Origin: Thioalkalivibrio sp. ALJ16
GTDB taxonomy: Bacteria; Pseudomonadota; Gammaproteobacteria; Ectothiorhodospirales; Ectothiorhodospiraceae
Length of the DNA: 60,798 bases
Assembly: GCF_000377345.1 (NCBI RefSeq)
Contig: NZ_KB898052.1
Span: 1-60,798, forward strand
Direction of reading: 5' to 3'
Shown here: positions 1-7,847 of the stretch, one piece after another
How positions within the stretch are numbered: the first letter of the stretch is position 1
Layout: each line of letters begins with the position of its first letter
The notes under the pieces: generated by a model
Databases searched by the model: none
What the model was told of the DNA's origin: nothing
What the model saw: only the letters and a program-made list of their open reading frames with translations
Position numbers and translations under genes: made by a program

Positions 1-23
1 GGGAACGGCGTTGCGGTTCCCTT

Positions 24-48
24 GTGCAGAATGACTGCACGGCAGTCA
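24..48 (+). other. Two mutually exclusive stem-loops upstream of a terminator
   Basis: GTGCAG (24-29) pairs with CTGCAC (35-40) around a five-base loop. TGACTGC (32-38) can instead pair with GCAGTCA (42-48). The two stems share bases and cannot form together. A further stem, GGGAAC/GTTCCC, lies at 1-21, and CGCACG/CGTGCG around 62-93. A rho-independent terminator follows, so this looks like the 3' part of a structured transcript that begins before the window. I do not recognise it as tmRNA, 6S, RNase P or SRP RNA. Confidence 0.35.
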
Positions 49-132
49 CCGCGCCTTGTTCGCACGCAAAAGCGACTCGAGCGCGGACGTGCGATTCAAT
101 CAGCGTCTCCCTAGGCCGTCCCTGTGCACAGA

Positions 133-170
133 AAGGCCCGGACGGGGGAACCCGCCCGGGCCTTTTTGTT
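133..170 (+). terminator. Rho-independent terminator of an upstream plus-strand transcript
   Basis: A GC-rich stem with left arm AAGGCCCGG from 133 and right arm CCGGGCCTT to about 164 is followed directly by a T-rich tail (TTTTTGTT). The T tail sits on the plus strand, so it ends a plus-strand transcript entering from before the window. The minus-strand lipoprotein gene that ends at 223 may also use the stem, but its T run is much poorer. Confidence 0.75.
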
Positions 171-222
171 GCGGGCGGCCTCATGCCTGCCCGCGAGACG
201 ATCGTTCCTGGGTACGGCCAGG

Positions 223-483
223 TCAGAATTCGGCGCCGCCACCCTCCTGGCCTTCCTGCGGCTCCATGCTGCCCTCCGGCTCGGGCATCGGGTCGCCCTC
301 CGGCGGTTCTTGCATCTCGCCTTCGGCCGGCGGTGCCTGCATGCCACCGTCCTGCTGCATCTCCTGCTGTTCCATCTGCTGCTGCTCGAATTCGTCCATG
401 TCCATCCCGTCGTCGGCGCAGCCGACCAGCAGGGCAAACGGGGCGATCGCGAGGGTGGCCATGATGGCGGTGGATCGTTTCAT
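223..483 (-). CDS. Small acidic Gln/Glu/Met/Pro-rich lipoprotein
   Basis: This 86-residue protein has a lipoprotein signal peptide: a basic N-terminus (MKRS), a hydrophobic stretch and a lipobox LLVGC with the lipidated Cys near residue 22. The mature part is low complexity, first Gln/Glu/Met-rich and then runs of Pro, Glu and Gly, with no recognisable domain. An AGGAG ribosome-binding site stands just upstream of the ATG. The residue after Cys is Ala and the next ones are Asp, so the mature N-terminus is acidic; whether it stays in the inner or outer membrane cannot be decided. Function unknown. Confidence 0.7.
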   Translation of the reverse strand: MKRSTAIMATLAIAPFALLVGCADDGMDMDEFEQQQMEQQEMQQDGGMQAPPAEGEMQEPPEGDPMPEPEGSMEPQEGQEGGGAEF

Positions 484-758
484 TGCATGCGCTCCTTATT
501 CAGGTTTGCGAAAGAAAAATGAATTGCGCGTTCGGGGCAGGGGACAGGATTATCCCGGGGCGTGTTCACACCCGCGGGTACACTTTGTGATTCATGCACG
601 CTTTCAAGGGCGCCCGTTTCCCGGGGCTTGTTGTCCACCCCGGGCCGGGTGGCTGGTGGAGCATCACGCTTTCGGCAGGGGTTGATCGACGGCCGTGATC
701 GCCGTCGGTAGAGTCGCGGTGTGGACAGGCGATTGAGTGATCCCACTACTGGACCGAC
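484..758. other. Divergent intergenic region
   Basis: These 275 bases separate the minus-strand lipoprotein from the plus-strand Sel1 protein and should hold promoters for both. I see no ORF, strong terminator or clear consensus promoter. A short AT-richer patch around 510-525 lies upstream of the lipoprotein gene. Confidence 0.4.
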
Positions 759-1433
759 ATGAGCGAATCTTCCGACACCGACAAGCTGATCGGGCAGGCG
801 CAGCAGGCGTGGGCGGCCGGCGACACCGGGGCGGCTATCCGTTACTGGCAGCAGGGCGCGCGTATGGGGGATGCCCAGTGCGCCTACAACCTCGGCGTGC
901 TGCTGGACGAAGGGCAGCACCTGTCGCGCGATGCCGCCGGGGCCGCGCACTGGTACCTGCAGGCGGCGAATGCCGGCTTTCCGGATGCGGCGTTCAACCT
1001 GGCCGTGCTGCACGAGCAGGGGGACGGCGTGGTTCAGGATGCCAACGAGGCCGCGCGCTGGTTTCATTTCGCGGCCGAGCGGGGCAACGCCCAGGCGATG
1101 TTCAACCTGGGGCTCAAGTTCGACGAGGGGCGTGGTCTGCCGCAGGATGCGGAGCAGGCGGCGCAGTGGTATCTGCTGGCGGCCGAGGCGGGTGAAGGCC
1201 GCGGGGCCGCGAATCTCGGGCGGCTGTTCGCCATGGGCGAGGGTGTGGAGCGCTCCGATGTCTCGGCGTTCAAGTGGTACGCCATCGCGGCCGAAATGGG
1301 GGTGGCCAGTGCGGCGCGCTATCGCGAGCGGGTGGCCCGCGAGTTGAGTCCGGAGCAGCGGCTGCACGCGGGCGAACGTGCCCGGGAATGGCTGGGGAGT
1401 CATGCTGCGGCGGGGGCGGGCCGCCTGCAGTAG
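759..1433 (+). CDS. Sel1-like repeat (TPR-like) protein
   Basis: The 224-residue protein consists almost wholly of Sel1-like repeats of about 36 residues. Recurrent patterns are A-Y/F-N-L-G-V-L, G-x-G-V and A-A-x-W-Y/F-x-x-A-A-E-x-G. At least four full repeats can be read between about residues 25 and 180. Sel1 repeats form alpha-solenoids that mediate protein-protein contacts. No signal peptide is visible, so it is probably cytoplasmic. The C-terminal 40 residues are a charged tail without repeats. The gene stands alone and converges on the minus-strand gene ending at 1464, with only 30 bases between. Partner and process are unknown. Confidence 0.85.
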   Translation: MSESSDTDKLIGQAQQAWAAGDTGAAIRYWQQGARMGDAQCAYNLGVLLDEGQHLSRDAAGAAHWYLQAANAGFPDAAFNLAVLHEQGDGVVQDANEAARWFHFAAERGNAQAMFNLGLKFDEGRGLPQDAEQAAQWYLLAAEAGEGRGAANLGRLFAMGEGVERSDVSAFKWYAIAAEMGVASAARYRERVARELSPEQRLHAGERAREWLGSHAAAGAGRLQ

Positions 1434-1463
1434 CGCAGGCCCGTGGCAACGCAGGCGCCGGGC

Positions 1464-1901
1464 TCAGATCACCACGTTCAGTTCGCGCCGCGGCTCTTCG
1501 CTCGGGCCTGCCAGGCTGACCGCGAGCTCCACGCGGCGACGCAGGGCCTCGACGCCAACGCCCGACAATGCCCCGCCGTCCGGCGCTGCGGTCTCGCGGG
1601 TGTCGTCGCCGTTGCGAAACGCCTCGATCTGGGCCGCGACCCGGGCCCGGGAAGCCATTTCCTGTTCCGAACGCGGGGGAAACCCGAGCCCTGACTCCTG
1701 CTGTTCGCCCTCCCCGCGCCGGTTCTGATCCTGTTCCGGGCGGTCCTCGATGGCGCGCCGGGGCGCGCCGGCCTCGGGGTCATTCAGCGGGCGGTCGAAA
1801 TCCGCCGGGGTGGCAAGCTGCCCGAGGCCCAGCCGGTCGCTGCCAGTCGGGCGTGTGCCGAGCGGTACCGCGGCTGAGGGATTGGTGACCGGGACTTCCA
1901 T
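1464..1901 (-). CDS. Hypothetical protein, partly disordered
   Basis: This 145-residue protein matches no family I recognise. The first 90 residues are rich in Pro, Gly, Gln, Arg and Glu and look disordered. The C-terminal 55 residues (from about IEAFRNGDD) are more regular and end in a short hydrophobic ELNVVI. There is no signal peptide or membrane segment. It is the last gene of a minus-strand group that starts with the WaaA-like gene at 3365 and lies 33 bases after the small rod-like protein gene. Co-transcription with that small gene is the only functional hint. Confidence 0.55.
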   Translation of the reverse strand: MEVPVTNPSAAVPLGTRPTGSDRLGLGQLATPADFDRPLNDPEAGAPRRAIEDRPEQDQNRRGEGEQQESGLGFPPRSEQEMASRARVAAQIEAFRNGDDTRETAAPDGGALSGVGVEALRRRVELAVSLAGPSEEPRRELNVVI

Positions 1902-1934
1902 CGCGTGTCTCGACGAGCCTCCTGTGGTGTGCGG

Positions 1935-2150
1935 TCAGGCGCGTATATCCAGCAGTGAGCCGATCATGCGGTCTTCGGCCTGCAGGGACTTCACTGCGGC
2001 CTCGATCTGGTTCTGGCTTGCAATCATGCCCACCTGCGCGCTGGTGCTGTCACGGGATCCGGCCTGTTCGGTCGCCACCGTATGCGCCTGCTGGCGCATG
2101 CTGGTCATGCCGTTCTGGATGCCCTTCAGGGCGGCGCTTCCATCAATCAT
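1935..2150 (-). CDS. Small protein resembling the C-terminal segment of flagellar rod/hook proteins
   Basis: The 71-residue protein begins MIDGSAALKGIQNG and ends EDRMIGSLLDIRA. The C-terminal pattern, a long helix ending in a leucine-rich G-x-L-L-D-I-R-A, resembles the D0 helix of FlgB/FlgC/FlgG-type rod proteins and a family of short stand-alone proteins in other Gammaproteobacteria. The resemblance is by eye and could be convergent. The protein is soluble, probably a single amphipathic helical hairpin. It lies between the WaaA-like gene (67 bases upstream) and an unknown gene. No other flagellar gene is in the window. Confidence 0.55.
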   Translation of the reverse strand: MIDGSAALKGIQNGMTSMRQQAHTVATEQAGSRDSTSAQVGMIASQNQIEAAVKSLQAEDRMIGSLLDIRA

Positions 2151-2216
2151 GTGTGGAACCCGTTTCGTTCAGCGTTCACTGCCTGTAGACCTGATTATAG
2201 ATCAATTAGTTGCAGT

Positions 2217-3365
2217 CTACCGAGAAGTCCCCGTCCGGCCTTCCCCGGTTGCGCCGAGCACGGCCTGCAGGCGGGTCTGGATGGATGCCCGGGCGCCGGC
2301 CTGGCGGGCCTGCCACGCCGCAAGCGCCTGGCGCCGCGCCTCGCGGTCAACCCCTTCTGACAGTCGGGCCAGGACTTCCCTGGCGACCTGTTCCGGGTCC
2401 TCGCCGCGGGCGACCAGTCCGGTGTGTTCGGCGGCCATGCGCAGGCGGGTGGCGGCATCCGGGTGCTGCTCGTGTGCCGCCGGGCCGCAAATGACGGCAC
2501 TGCCATGCACCAGAGGAAGCCCCAGGTCCGGTGGTGTCTCGCTGGCGGCCAGGGTGCCCCCGGGGAGGGTGATGTCGGCGCAGTTGTAGGCCGCCTGCAA
2601 GGTCTCGGCGTCCTCGATGTAGTACACCCGGTTCTTGCGCGGCACGAACGATGTCATGAAACGGTTATGACGGATGATGGGCAGCGAGTACTTGATCGCG
2701 TCGCGATAGACCGGCTCGTGCCGGGCCGGGTCCGCTGGGGCGAGCATCAGGATCGCGGCGGTCTTCTGCAGGACGGCAAACAGGACGGCAAAGGCGAAGG
2801 CCTCCTCGCCGGGACCCGTGTTCGGGGCCAGCAGGATGGGCCAGCCTTTTTCGTGGTACTCGCGAAAACGTTCACAGAAGGCGGGATCGCACGCCGGCAT
2901 CTCCGGCAGTGTGACCGCCCCGGCGATCGGGTCCCCGATCACCTCGGCCGAAGCCGGGGCGGCATCTGCACGCGCCGCAAGTATCAGCGCCCAGTCCACG
3001 CCGGCCGGTGCCTCGCCCGCAGCGTTTACCCAGATGCGAGGCGCCTCCAGTCGCGCAAGGGCAGAACCCAGATCGCTGGCGGCCCCGATGACCAGCACCG
3101 CGCGCGGTTGCAGGCGCGGCAGGCGCTCCTCAGCCAGGGCCGGAGGCAGGGCAAGCGCCGGAACCTCAAGCCCCGGCACGGGGGCCGCGCTGTCCTGCTG
3201 GACATCCGTTACGCCAATGGTAATCGCGCCCGTCGTCGCGGCGAGTTCCTGCAGCCAGTCGCCGGCGGCCGCAAGCGTGGCGTGAGGGCCGAGTACGACC
3301 ATGCGTCCGCGGGCGGCGCCGGGCACGGAACGGGCGGTGATCCAGGCGGATAAACGTGAGAACAT
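2217..3365 (-). CDS. GT-B-like protein resembling Kdo transferase WaaA (divergent)
   Basis: The 382-residue protein has a two-lobe layout like GT-B glycosyltransferases. The C-terminal lobe contains RVYYIEDAETLQAAYNCAD followed by a GGT and a G-L-P-L-V-x-G stretch. This resembles the part of 3-deoxy-manno-octulosonate transferases where the nucleotide-sugar-binding lobe reads VYVADTMGEL...GGSLVP..G. The usual acceptor-side and HNPLEP-type motifs are not recognisable, so activity and substrate are uncertain. No signal peptide or membrane anchor is present, unlike typical WaaA. The ATG at 3365 leads an apparent minus-strand group with two small genes. A TATAAT box lies about 40 bases upstream. 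Confidence 0.6.
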   Translation of the reverse strand: MFSRLSAWITARSVPGAARGRMVVLGPHATLAAAGDWLQELAATTGAITIGVTDVQQDSAAPVPGLEVPALALPPALAEERLPRLQPRAVLVIGAASDLGSALARLEAPRIWVNAAGEAPAGVDWALILAARADAAPASAEVIGDPIAGAVTLPEMPACDPAFCERFREYHEKGWPILLAPNTGPGEEAFAFAVLFAVLQKTAAILMLAPADPARHEPVYRDAIKYSLPIIRHNRFMTSFVPRKNRVYYIEDAETLQAAYNCADITLPGGTLAASETPPDLGLPLVHGSAVICGPAAHEQHPDAATRLRMAAEHTGLVARGEDPEQVAREVLARLSEGVDREARRQALAAWQARQAGARASIQTRLQAVLGATGEGRTGTSR

Positions 3366-3395
3366 GGTGGGCTGTCATCCGGTGGCCAGCGGGAG

Positions 3396-3419
3396 GCCGG
3401 CATTATACGGAATGCCGGC
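3396..3419. promoter_or_regulatory. Perfect palindrome with a TATAAT box in a divergent region
   Basis: GCCGGCATT at 3396-3404 and AATGCCGGC at 3411-3419 form perfect nine-base arms around ATACGG. Read on the minus strand, 3407-3402 is TATAAT, a consensus -10 box for the WaaA-like gene starting at 3365. No good -35 box is seen. The palindrome could be an operator overlapping the -10 box or an RNA hairpin in the opposite leader. Confidence 0.4.
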
Positions 3420-3476
3420 GCCGCGGGGCCGGCCCCGGGAGACGCGGTTTTCCGAAGACGCACGAGGGCGCAGGGC

Positions 3477-4193
3477 ATGCAGGTACGCTGGATTGTGGGT
3501 ATGGGCGCGATGGTGGCGATCCTGGCTCTGGCTATGTGGGTGTATTCCAACCCGGGTGGCATGCGCAGTCAGCAGTTCACCGACCTGCCCTGGCAGATCG
3601 AGGTGGGTGATCGCCAGCGCACGCGCGTGCTCGGGATCGTGCTGGGCGAGACTACGATGGCCGACCTGATGTACCGGCTGCCGGTGCCGGATATCCGTCT
3701 GTTTGTGGATGCTGACGGTTCGCGTTCGGTCGAGGCGTATTACGTGAACGCCCGGATCCCGCCATTCGAGGCGAACCTGATCCTGCGCCCGGATCTGGAC
3801 ACGGCCGCGCTGGACCGGATCGAGGCCCAGGTCACTTCCGAACGCCCGATGCCCAGCGGGGCGCGCCGCTATGGCCTCAGTGACGACGCCCTGGTCTCGC
3901 TCGGCAACGTGCCGATCGTGGAGCTGAGCTACGTCCCGCGGGCCCGCTGGAACGAAGATCTGATTGTCGAGCGCTTTGGCGAGCCGCGCGAGCGCATGCG
4001 CATCGATTCCGATCACGGCTACTGGCTCTATCCCGAGGCGGGACTGGCGATCCTGGTGCCGCGCCGCGGGCGCGTGCTGATGCACTACGTGACCCAGGAG
4101 CGCTGGGGACAGACTGTGGAGCGTCTGCGCGACGAGGGCCGGCGCCGGCTGGGCGAGGACCATGGGGACCCGGAGCCGGGAGCGCATGACTGA
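3477..4193 (+). CDS. Conserved-looking hypothetical protein with N-terminal membrane anchor
   Basis: The 238-residue protein starts with a single hydrophobic segment (about residues 5-23, VGMGAMVAILALAMWVY), which is either an anchor or an uncleaved signal. The rest is a soluble alpha/beta domain containing GIVLGETTMADLMYRL near residue 60 and DHGYWLYPEAGLAILVP near residue 185. This layout suggests a periplasmic domain facing away from an inner-membrane anchor. I do not recognise a named family. The stop overlaps the start of the following ycgN-like gene (ATGACTGA), so the two are likely translationally coupled. Confidence 0.7.
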   Translation: MQVRWIVGMGAMVAILALAMWVYSNPGGMRSQQFTDLPWQIEVGDRQRTRVLGIVLGETTMADLMYRLPVPDIRLFVDADGSRSVEAYYVNARIPPFEANLILRPDLDTAALDRIEAQVTSERPMPSGARRYGLSDDALVSLGNVPIVELSYVPRARWNEDLIVERFGEPRERMRIDSDHGYWLYPEAGLAILVPRRGRVLMHYVTQERWGQTVERLRDEGRRRLGEDHGDPEPGAHD

Positions 4194-4698
4194 ACCCGAT
4201 GCGCCGCAGCCGGTCCCGTTCTGGGAGCGCCCGCTCGAGACGCTGAGCCACGAGGAGTGGGAGGCCCTGTGCGACGGCTGCGGGCGCTGCTGCCTGCACA
4301 AGCTGGAAGACGAGGACTCGGGCGAGCTGGCCTTTACCTGGCTGGCCTGCGACCTGCTCGACTGCGAGACCGGTTTCTGCTCGGACTACGCGAACCGCCG
4401 CAACTTCGTGCCCGACTGCATCCAGCTCACCCTGGAAGACCTGCCCAACTACCACTGGCTGCCGCCGACCTGCGCCTACCGGCTGCGCTTCGAGGGCCAG
4501 CCGCTACCTACCTGGCACCCCCTTCTGACGGGCGATCCGGAGACGGTCAAGCGCGCCCGCGTCTCGGTGGCCGGCCGGGTCATCCGCGAGTGTGATGCCC
4601 CGGACCTTCCCCTGATCGACTACGTGGTCGACTGGCCCGGCCAGGTGCCGGAGTCCGCACGCCTGTGGCGCCCGGTGGTAAAGCTCCCGCAGGAGTAG
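4186..4698 (+). CDS. YcgN-like cysteine-cluster protein (UPF0260/YkgJ type)
   Basis: From the ATG at 4186 the protein is 170 residues. It carries the family's conserved cysteines: CDGCGRCC near residue 30, then ACDLLDCETGFCSDY and VPDCIQL. These are thought to chelate zinc or an iron-sulfur centre; the family's biochemical role is not settled. An upstream in-frame ATG at 4162 exists, but 4186 overlaps the previous stop and gives the usual N-terminus PFWERPLETLS. The protein has no signal peptide and is cytoplasmic. The next gene begins two bases after its stop. Confidence 0.85.
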   Translation: MTEPDAPQPVPFWERPLETLSHEEWEALCDGCGRCCLHKLEDEDSGELAFTWLACDLLDCETGFCSDYANRRNFVPDCIQLTLEDLPNYHWLPPTCAYRLRFEGQPLPTWHPLLTGDPETVKRARVSVAGRVIRECDAPDLPLIDYVVDWPGQVPESARLWRPVVKLPQE

Positions 4699-4700
4699 CG

Positions 4701-5183
4701 ATGTCGGGCTACATCGACCTGTTCGTATACGGGACGCTGAAACGAGGCTGCGCCAACCACCGCGCATTCTGTGCGCGGGCCCTACGGGTTCGAACGGCCA
4801 CCATCGCGGGGTCGCTTTATGACCTGCCCGTGGGCTATCCCGCCGTGCAGATCCCCGACCGCAGTATTCTCCTGAGGGCCGGGCAGGACCCGGCCCGCGA
4901 CGCGGGGCGTCAGCGCCGTTTTCGGGGGCTCGCGCCGCCCGCCCCGGAGGCGGCACAGGGGCGGGTGCACGGCGAGTGGATTCGCCTGCCCGACCCGGCG
5001 CGGACGCTGCCGCGCGTCGATGCCCTGGAGGGTGTGCGCCCGGACGGCCGCGGGGAGTACCGCCGGGCCCTGGTGCCTGCCTGGACCGAGGAGGGCCCGG
5101 CGGCCCTCTGGATCTACTGGATGCCGCGTCTGCCGCCCGGCGCACGCCATCTGGCGGATGGCGCCTGGCCGGCACAGCCCTGA
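4701..5183 (+). CDS. Gamma-glutamylcyclotransferase-like (AIG2-type) protein
   Basis: The 160-residue protein begins MSGYIDLFVYGTLKRG, with the YGTLxxG substrate-binding loop of GGCT-fold proteins. A Glu in the pattern V-H-G-E-W near residue 92 is in the position of the family's catalytic acid. A Gly/Arg/Pro-rich insert of about 30 residues precedes it, so the domain is longer than average. Such enzymes cyclise gamma-glutamyl amines or amino acids, but many family members have unproven substrates. The ATG at 4701 follows GGAG closely; an upstream in-frame ATG at 4665 would overlap ycgN. It converges on recN with 30 bases between. Confidence 0.75.
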   Translation: MSGYIDLFVYGTLKRGCANHRAFCARALRVRTATIAGSLYDLPVGYPAVQIPDRSILLRAGQDPARDAGRQRRFRGLAPPAPEAAQGRVHGEWIRLPDPARTLPRVDALEGVRPDGRGEYRRALVPAWTEEGPAALWIYWMPRLPPGARHLADGAWPAQP

Positions 5184-5213
5184 ACCGCAGGGCCTTGTGG
5201 TCTTCGTGCAGGA

Positions 5214-6875
5214 CTAGCCAGCAGAGGCGAGGAGCTCGCGGGCGTGGGTGCGGGTGGTCTCGGTGAGCTGGGTGCCGCCGATCAGGCGGGCCAGGGCCTC
5301 CACGCGGCGTTCGTCGTCCAGCGGCTGGATGGCAGTGCGGGTGCCGTCCTTGCCGTGCGACTTCTGCACCTCCAGCTGCTGGTGGGCCTGGGCGGCGACC
5401 TGCGCCAGGTGCGTCACGCACAGGACCTGATGGCGCTCGCCCAGGGTGCGCAGCTTGCGCCCGACGACCTCGGCGACCGCGCCGCTGATGCCGCTGTCGA
5501 CCTCGTCGAAGATCAGCGTGGGCACGGTCTGCTGCTGGCTGGCCAGCACCTGTAGCGCGAGCCCGATCCGCGAGAGCTCGCCGCCGGAGGCGACCTTGGC
5601 CATCGGCTGCGGGGCGGCGCCGGGGTTCGCGGCGACGCGGAACTCGATCTGATCCACACCGTGCGCCTGCGGCTTGTCGGCGGGCTCGATCGCGATCTCG
5701 AAGTGGCCGCCGGCCATGCCCAGCTCCTGCATGGTGTCGGTAACTGCCTGACCGATGCGCCTGGCGGTCTGCTGGCGGGCCTTGCTGAGCGCCTTGGCAG
5801 CCTTGTCGAAGGCGGTACGGGTCTCCTGTTCGCGAGCCTCCAGGGCCTCGAGGGTCTGGTCGCCGTTTTCCAGGGCGTCCCGCTCGGTCTGCAGTTCGTC
5901 GTGCAGGCCCGGGAGGGCCTCGGGATCGACCCGGTGCTTGCGCGCCAGGCGCAGGTACTCGCCGACGCGCTGGTCCAGTTCGGCCAGGCGTTCCGGGTCC
6001 AGTTCGATGCCGTCGGCCAGCCGGCGCAGGGTGTCGCCGGCCTCGTCGATCTGGATGCGCGCCGATTCCAGCAGCTCCACAGCCGGGTTGACCCGTTCGT
6101 CGTGCTGCGCGGCGTCCTGCAGCGCGTGCAGCACATGGCCGATCTGGGCATCGACACCGGCGTCGTCCTCGATCTGCCGGCTGGCGGTCTGCAGCGCGCT
6201 CAGCACTTCGGTGCCGTGGGCGAGCTGGTTCTGCTCGACCAGCAGTTGCGGGTATTCGTCCTGTACCGGGGCCAGTTCGGCCAGCTCGGTGGTCTGGAAA
6301 CGCAGCAGGTCGAGGCGGTCGGAGGTGTCGGCCTGGCTCTCGCGGGCCTGCTCCAGCGCGCGGGCGGCCTCGCGCCAGGCCTTGTGGGCCTCGCGCACGC
6401 GGGAGACCTGGTCGCCTTCGAGGAAGCCGTCCAGCCAGAGGCGCTGGGTGTCGCGCTGCAATAGCTGCTGATGGGCGTGCTGGCCGTGGATGTCCACCAG
6501 CCACTCGCCCAGCGTGCGCAGCTGGCCGACCGCGACCGGGCGGCCGTTGATCCAGGCGCGGCTTTTGCCCTGGCGGGTCAGGACCCGCCGCAGGAGCACC
6601 GCGTCGTCATCGGGGTCCGCCAGATCTTGCTCGGCCAGCCACGTGCTGGCCGAGCCCTGCCCGGGCAGGGCGAACTCCGCGGACAGATCGGCCTGCTCGG
6701 CCCCCTCGCGCACCATGCCCGCATCCGCACGGTCGCCCAGCAGCTGGCCGATCACGTCGATCAGGATGGACTTGCCGGCCCCGGTCTCGCCGGTCAGGGC
6801 GCTCAGGCCCGTGTCCAGCTCCAGTTCCAGCTGGTCGATGATGGCGAAGTCGCGGATGCTGATCAGTCGCAGCAT
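5214..6875 (-). CDS. recN: DNA repair protein RecN
   Basis: RecN is an SMC-like ATPase that helps double-strand break repair and sister chromatid cohesion. At 553 residues the protein matches E. coli RecN in length. Near the N-terminus are MLRLISIRDFAIID and a Walker A motif, GETGAGKS. The middle is a long heptad coiled coil. The C-terminal part has a signature/Walker B region (LSRIGLALQVLAS, then TLIFDEVDSGISG) and a His-containing CVTHLAQVAA switch. The gene lies seven bases after nadK on the same strand. No LexA box fits in that gap, so any SOS control would act at the nadK promoter. Confidence 0.97.
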   Translation of the reverse strand: MLRLISIRDFAIIDQLELELDTGLSALTGETGAGKSILIDVIGQLLGDRADAGMVREGAEQADLSAEFALPGQGSASTWLAEQDLADPDDDAVLLRRVLTRQGKSRAWINGRPVAVGQLRTLGEWLVDIHGQHAHQQLLQRDTQRLWLDGFLEGDQVSRVREAHKAWREAARALEQARESQADTSDRLDLLRFQTTELAELAPVQDEYPQLLVEQNQLAHGTEVLSALQTASRQIEDDAGVDAQIGHVLHALQDAAQHDERVNPAVELLESARIQIDEAGDTLRRLADGIELDPERLAELDQRVGEYLRLARKHRVDPEALPGLHDELQTERDALENGDQTLEALEAREQETRTAFDKAAKALSKARQQTARRIGQAVTDTMQELGMAGGHFEIAIEPADKPQAHGVDQIEFRVAANPGAAPQPMAKVASGGELSRIGLALQVLASQQQTVPTLIFDEVDSGISGAVAEVVGRKLRTLGERHQVLCVTHLAQVAAQAHQQLEVQKSHGKDGTRTAIQPLDDERRVEALARLIGGTQLTETTRTHARELLASAG

Positions 6876-6882
6876 GGCGGGG

Positions 6883-7761
6883 TCAGGGCTGCTCGCCCCA
6901 GCGCAGCTTGGTCCGCAGCACGCGCAGGAAGTGATGTTCGCGGGGATGGATCAGGGTCAGGGCCTGTTCGCGACGGTGGATGCGCAGCAGGTCGCCCGGG
7001 GCGAAGTCCACGTTCTCCTGACCGTCCAGCGCGACCTGGGCCGGGGAACGGCTGCCACTGGACAGGCGGATCTCCACCGTGGAGCGGCCGCTGACCACCA
7101 GCGGGCGGTGGTTCAGGCTGTGCGGGCAGACCGGGACCATGACCATCGCGTCCAGCTGCGGCGTCAGGATCGGCCCGCCGGCGGACAGGGCGTAGGCGGT
7201 GGAGCCGGTGGGTGTGGCCACCACCAGCCCATCGGCGCGCAAACGGCCGATGTCCATGCCGTCGATCGCGGTGTCGAACTCGATGATGCGTACCACGCTC
7301 AGCACATGGACCACGACGTCGTTCAGCGCGATCCCGTGGTGGATGGTGACCCCGTCGCGGATCAGCTCGGCCTCCAGCATCGCCCGCGGCTCGCGCTCGA
7401 AGGCCCCGTCCAGGACCTCGCCCAGTTCCTCCGGGGCGGTGTCCGGGGAGACATCCACGAGGAATCCCAGGCGACCCAGGTTGATCCCGAGCAGCGGGGT
7501 ATCGGCATCGGCAACCTGGCGGGCGGTGGCCAGCAGGGTGCCGTCGCCACCGATCACGATCAGCAGGTCGACTGTGCGGGCGAGTTCGTCCAGCGGCAGG
7601 AGGCCGACGCTCTCCGGCCGCTCGAAGCCGTCGATCTCCTGTTCCATGAAGACCTGGCGGCCGCGCTCCTGGAGCAGACCGACCAGCGTCGCGACCAGCG
7701 GGGCGGTGCGCGAATCGCTGGTCTTGCCGACCAGTCCGACCTTGTTGAAGTCTGGCATCAT
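6883..7761 (-). CDS. nadK: NAD kinase
   Basis: NAD kinase phosphorylates NAD to NADP in the cytoplasm. The motif IGGDGTLL near residue 65 is the conserved GGDG site. Later come LGRLGFLVD, a TPTGSTAYALSAGGPI segment and HSLNHRPLV, all typical. The ORF is open to 7878, but the ATG at 7761 gives MMPDFNKVGLVGK and 292 residues, exactly the E. coli length, and avoids overlap with hrcA. A GATAAT sequence (minus strand, 7773-7768) ends six bases before this ATG, so the mRNA may be leaderless. It heads a nadK-recN operon. Confidence 0.95.
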   Translation of the reverse strand: MMPDFNKVGLVGKTSDSRTAPLVATLVGLLQERGRQVFMEQEIDGFERPESVGLLPLDELARTVDLLIVIGGDGTLLATARQVADADTPLLGINLGRLGFLVDVSPDTAPEELGEVLDGAFEREPRAMLEAELIRDGVTIHHGIALNDVVVHVLSVVRIIEFDTAIDGMDIGRLRADGLVVATPTGSTAYALSAGGPILTPQLDAMVMVPVCPHSLNHRPLVVSGRSTVEIRLSSGSRSPAQVALDGQENVDFAPGDLLRIHRREQALTLIHPREHHFLRVLRTKLRWGEQP

Positions 7762-7767
7762 GCCGGC

Positions 7768-7773
7768 ATTATC
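7768..7773 (-). promoter_or_regulatory. Candidate -10 box of nadK
   Basis: The minus strand reads GATAAT, one mismatch from TATAAT, with six bases to the proposed nadK ATG. A transcript starting at the normal distance would begin at or next to the start codon. No recognisable -35 box lies 16-18 bases upstream, which weakens the call. Confidence 0.35.
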
Positions 7774-7847
7774 CGGAAAAGGGACTGCGACTGCACCCGG
7801 GGTTTCTTGACCTGTATCGGGTGTAACCGAAGACTGTAGTTTCCTGG

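Noticed and set aside
4504-6504. A 666-codon minus-strand ORF over recN and ycgN-like genes
   Set aside because: It overlaps recN in another frame of the same strand and is Arg/Pro/Ala-rich with no domain.
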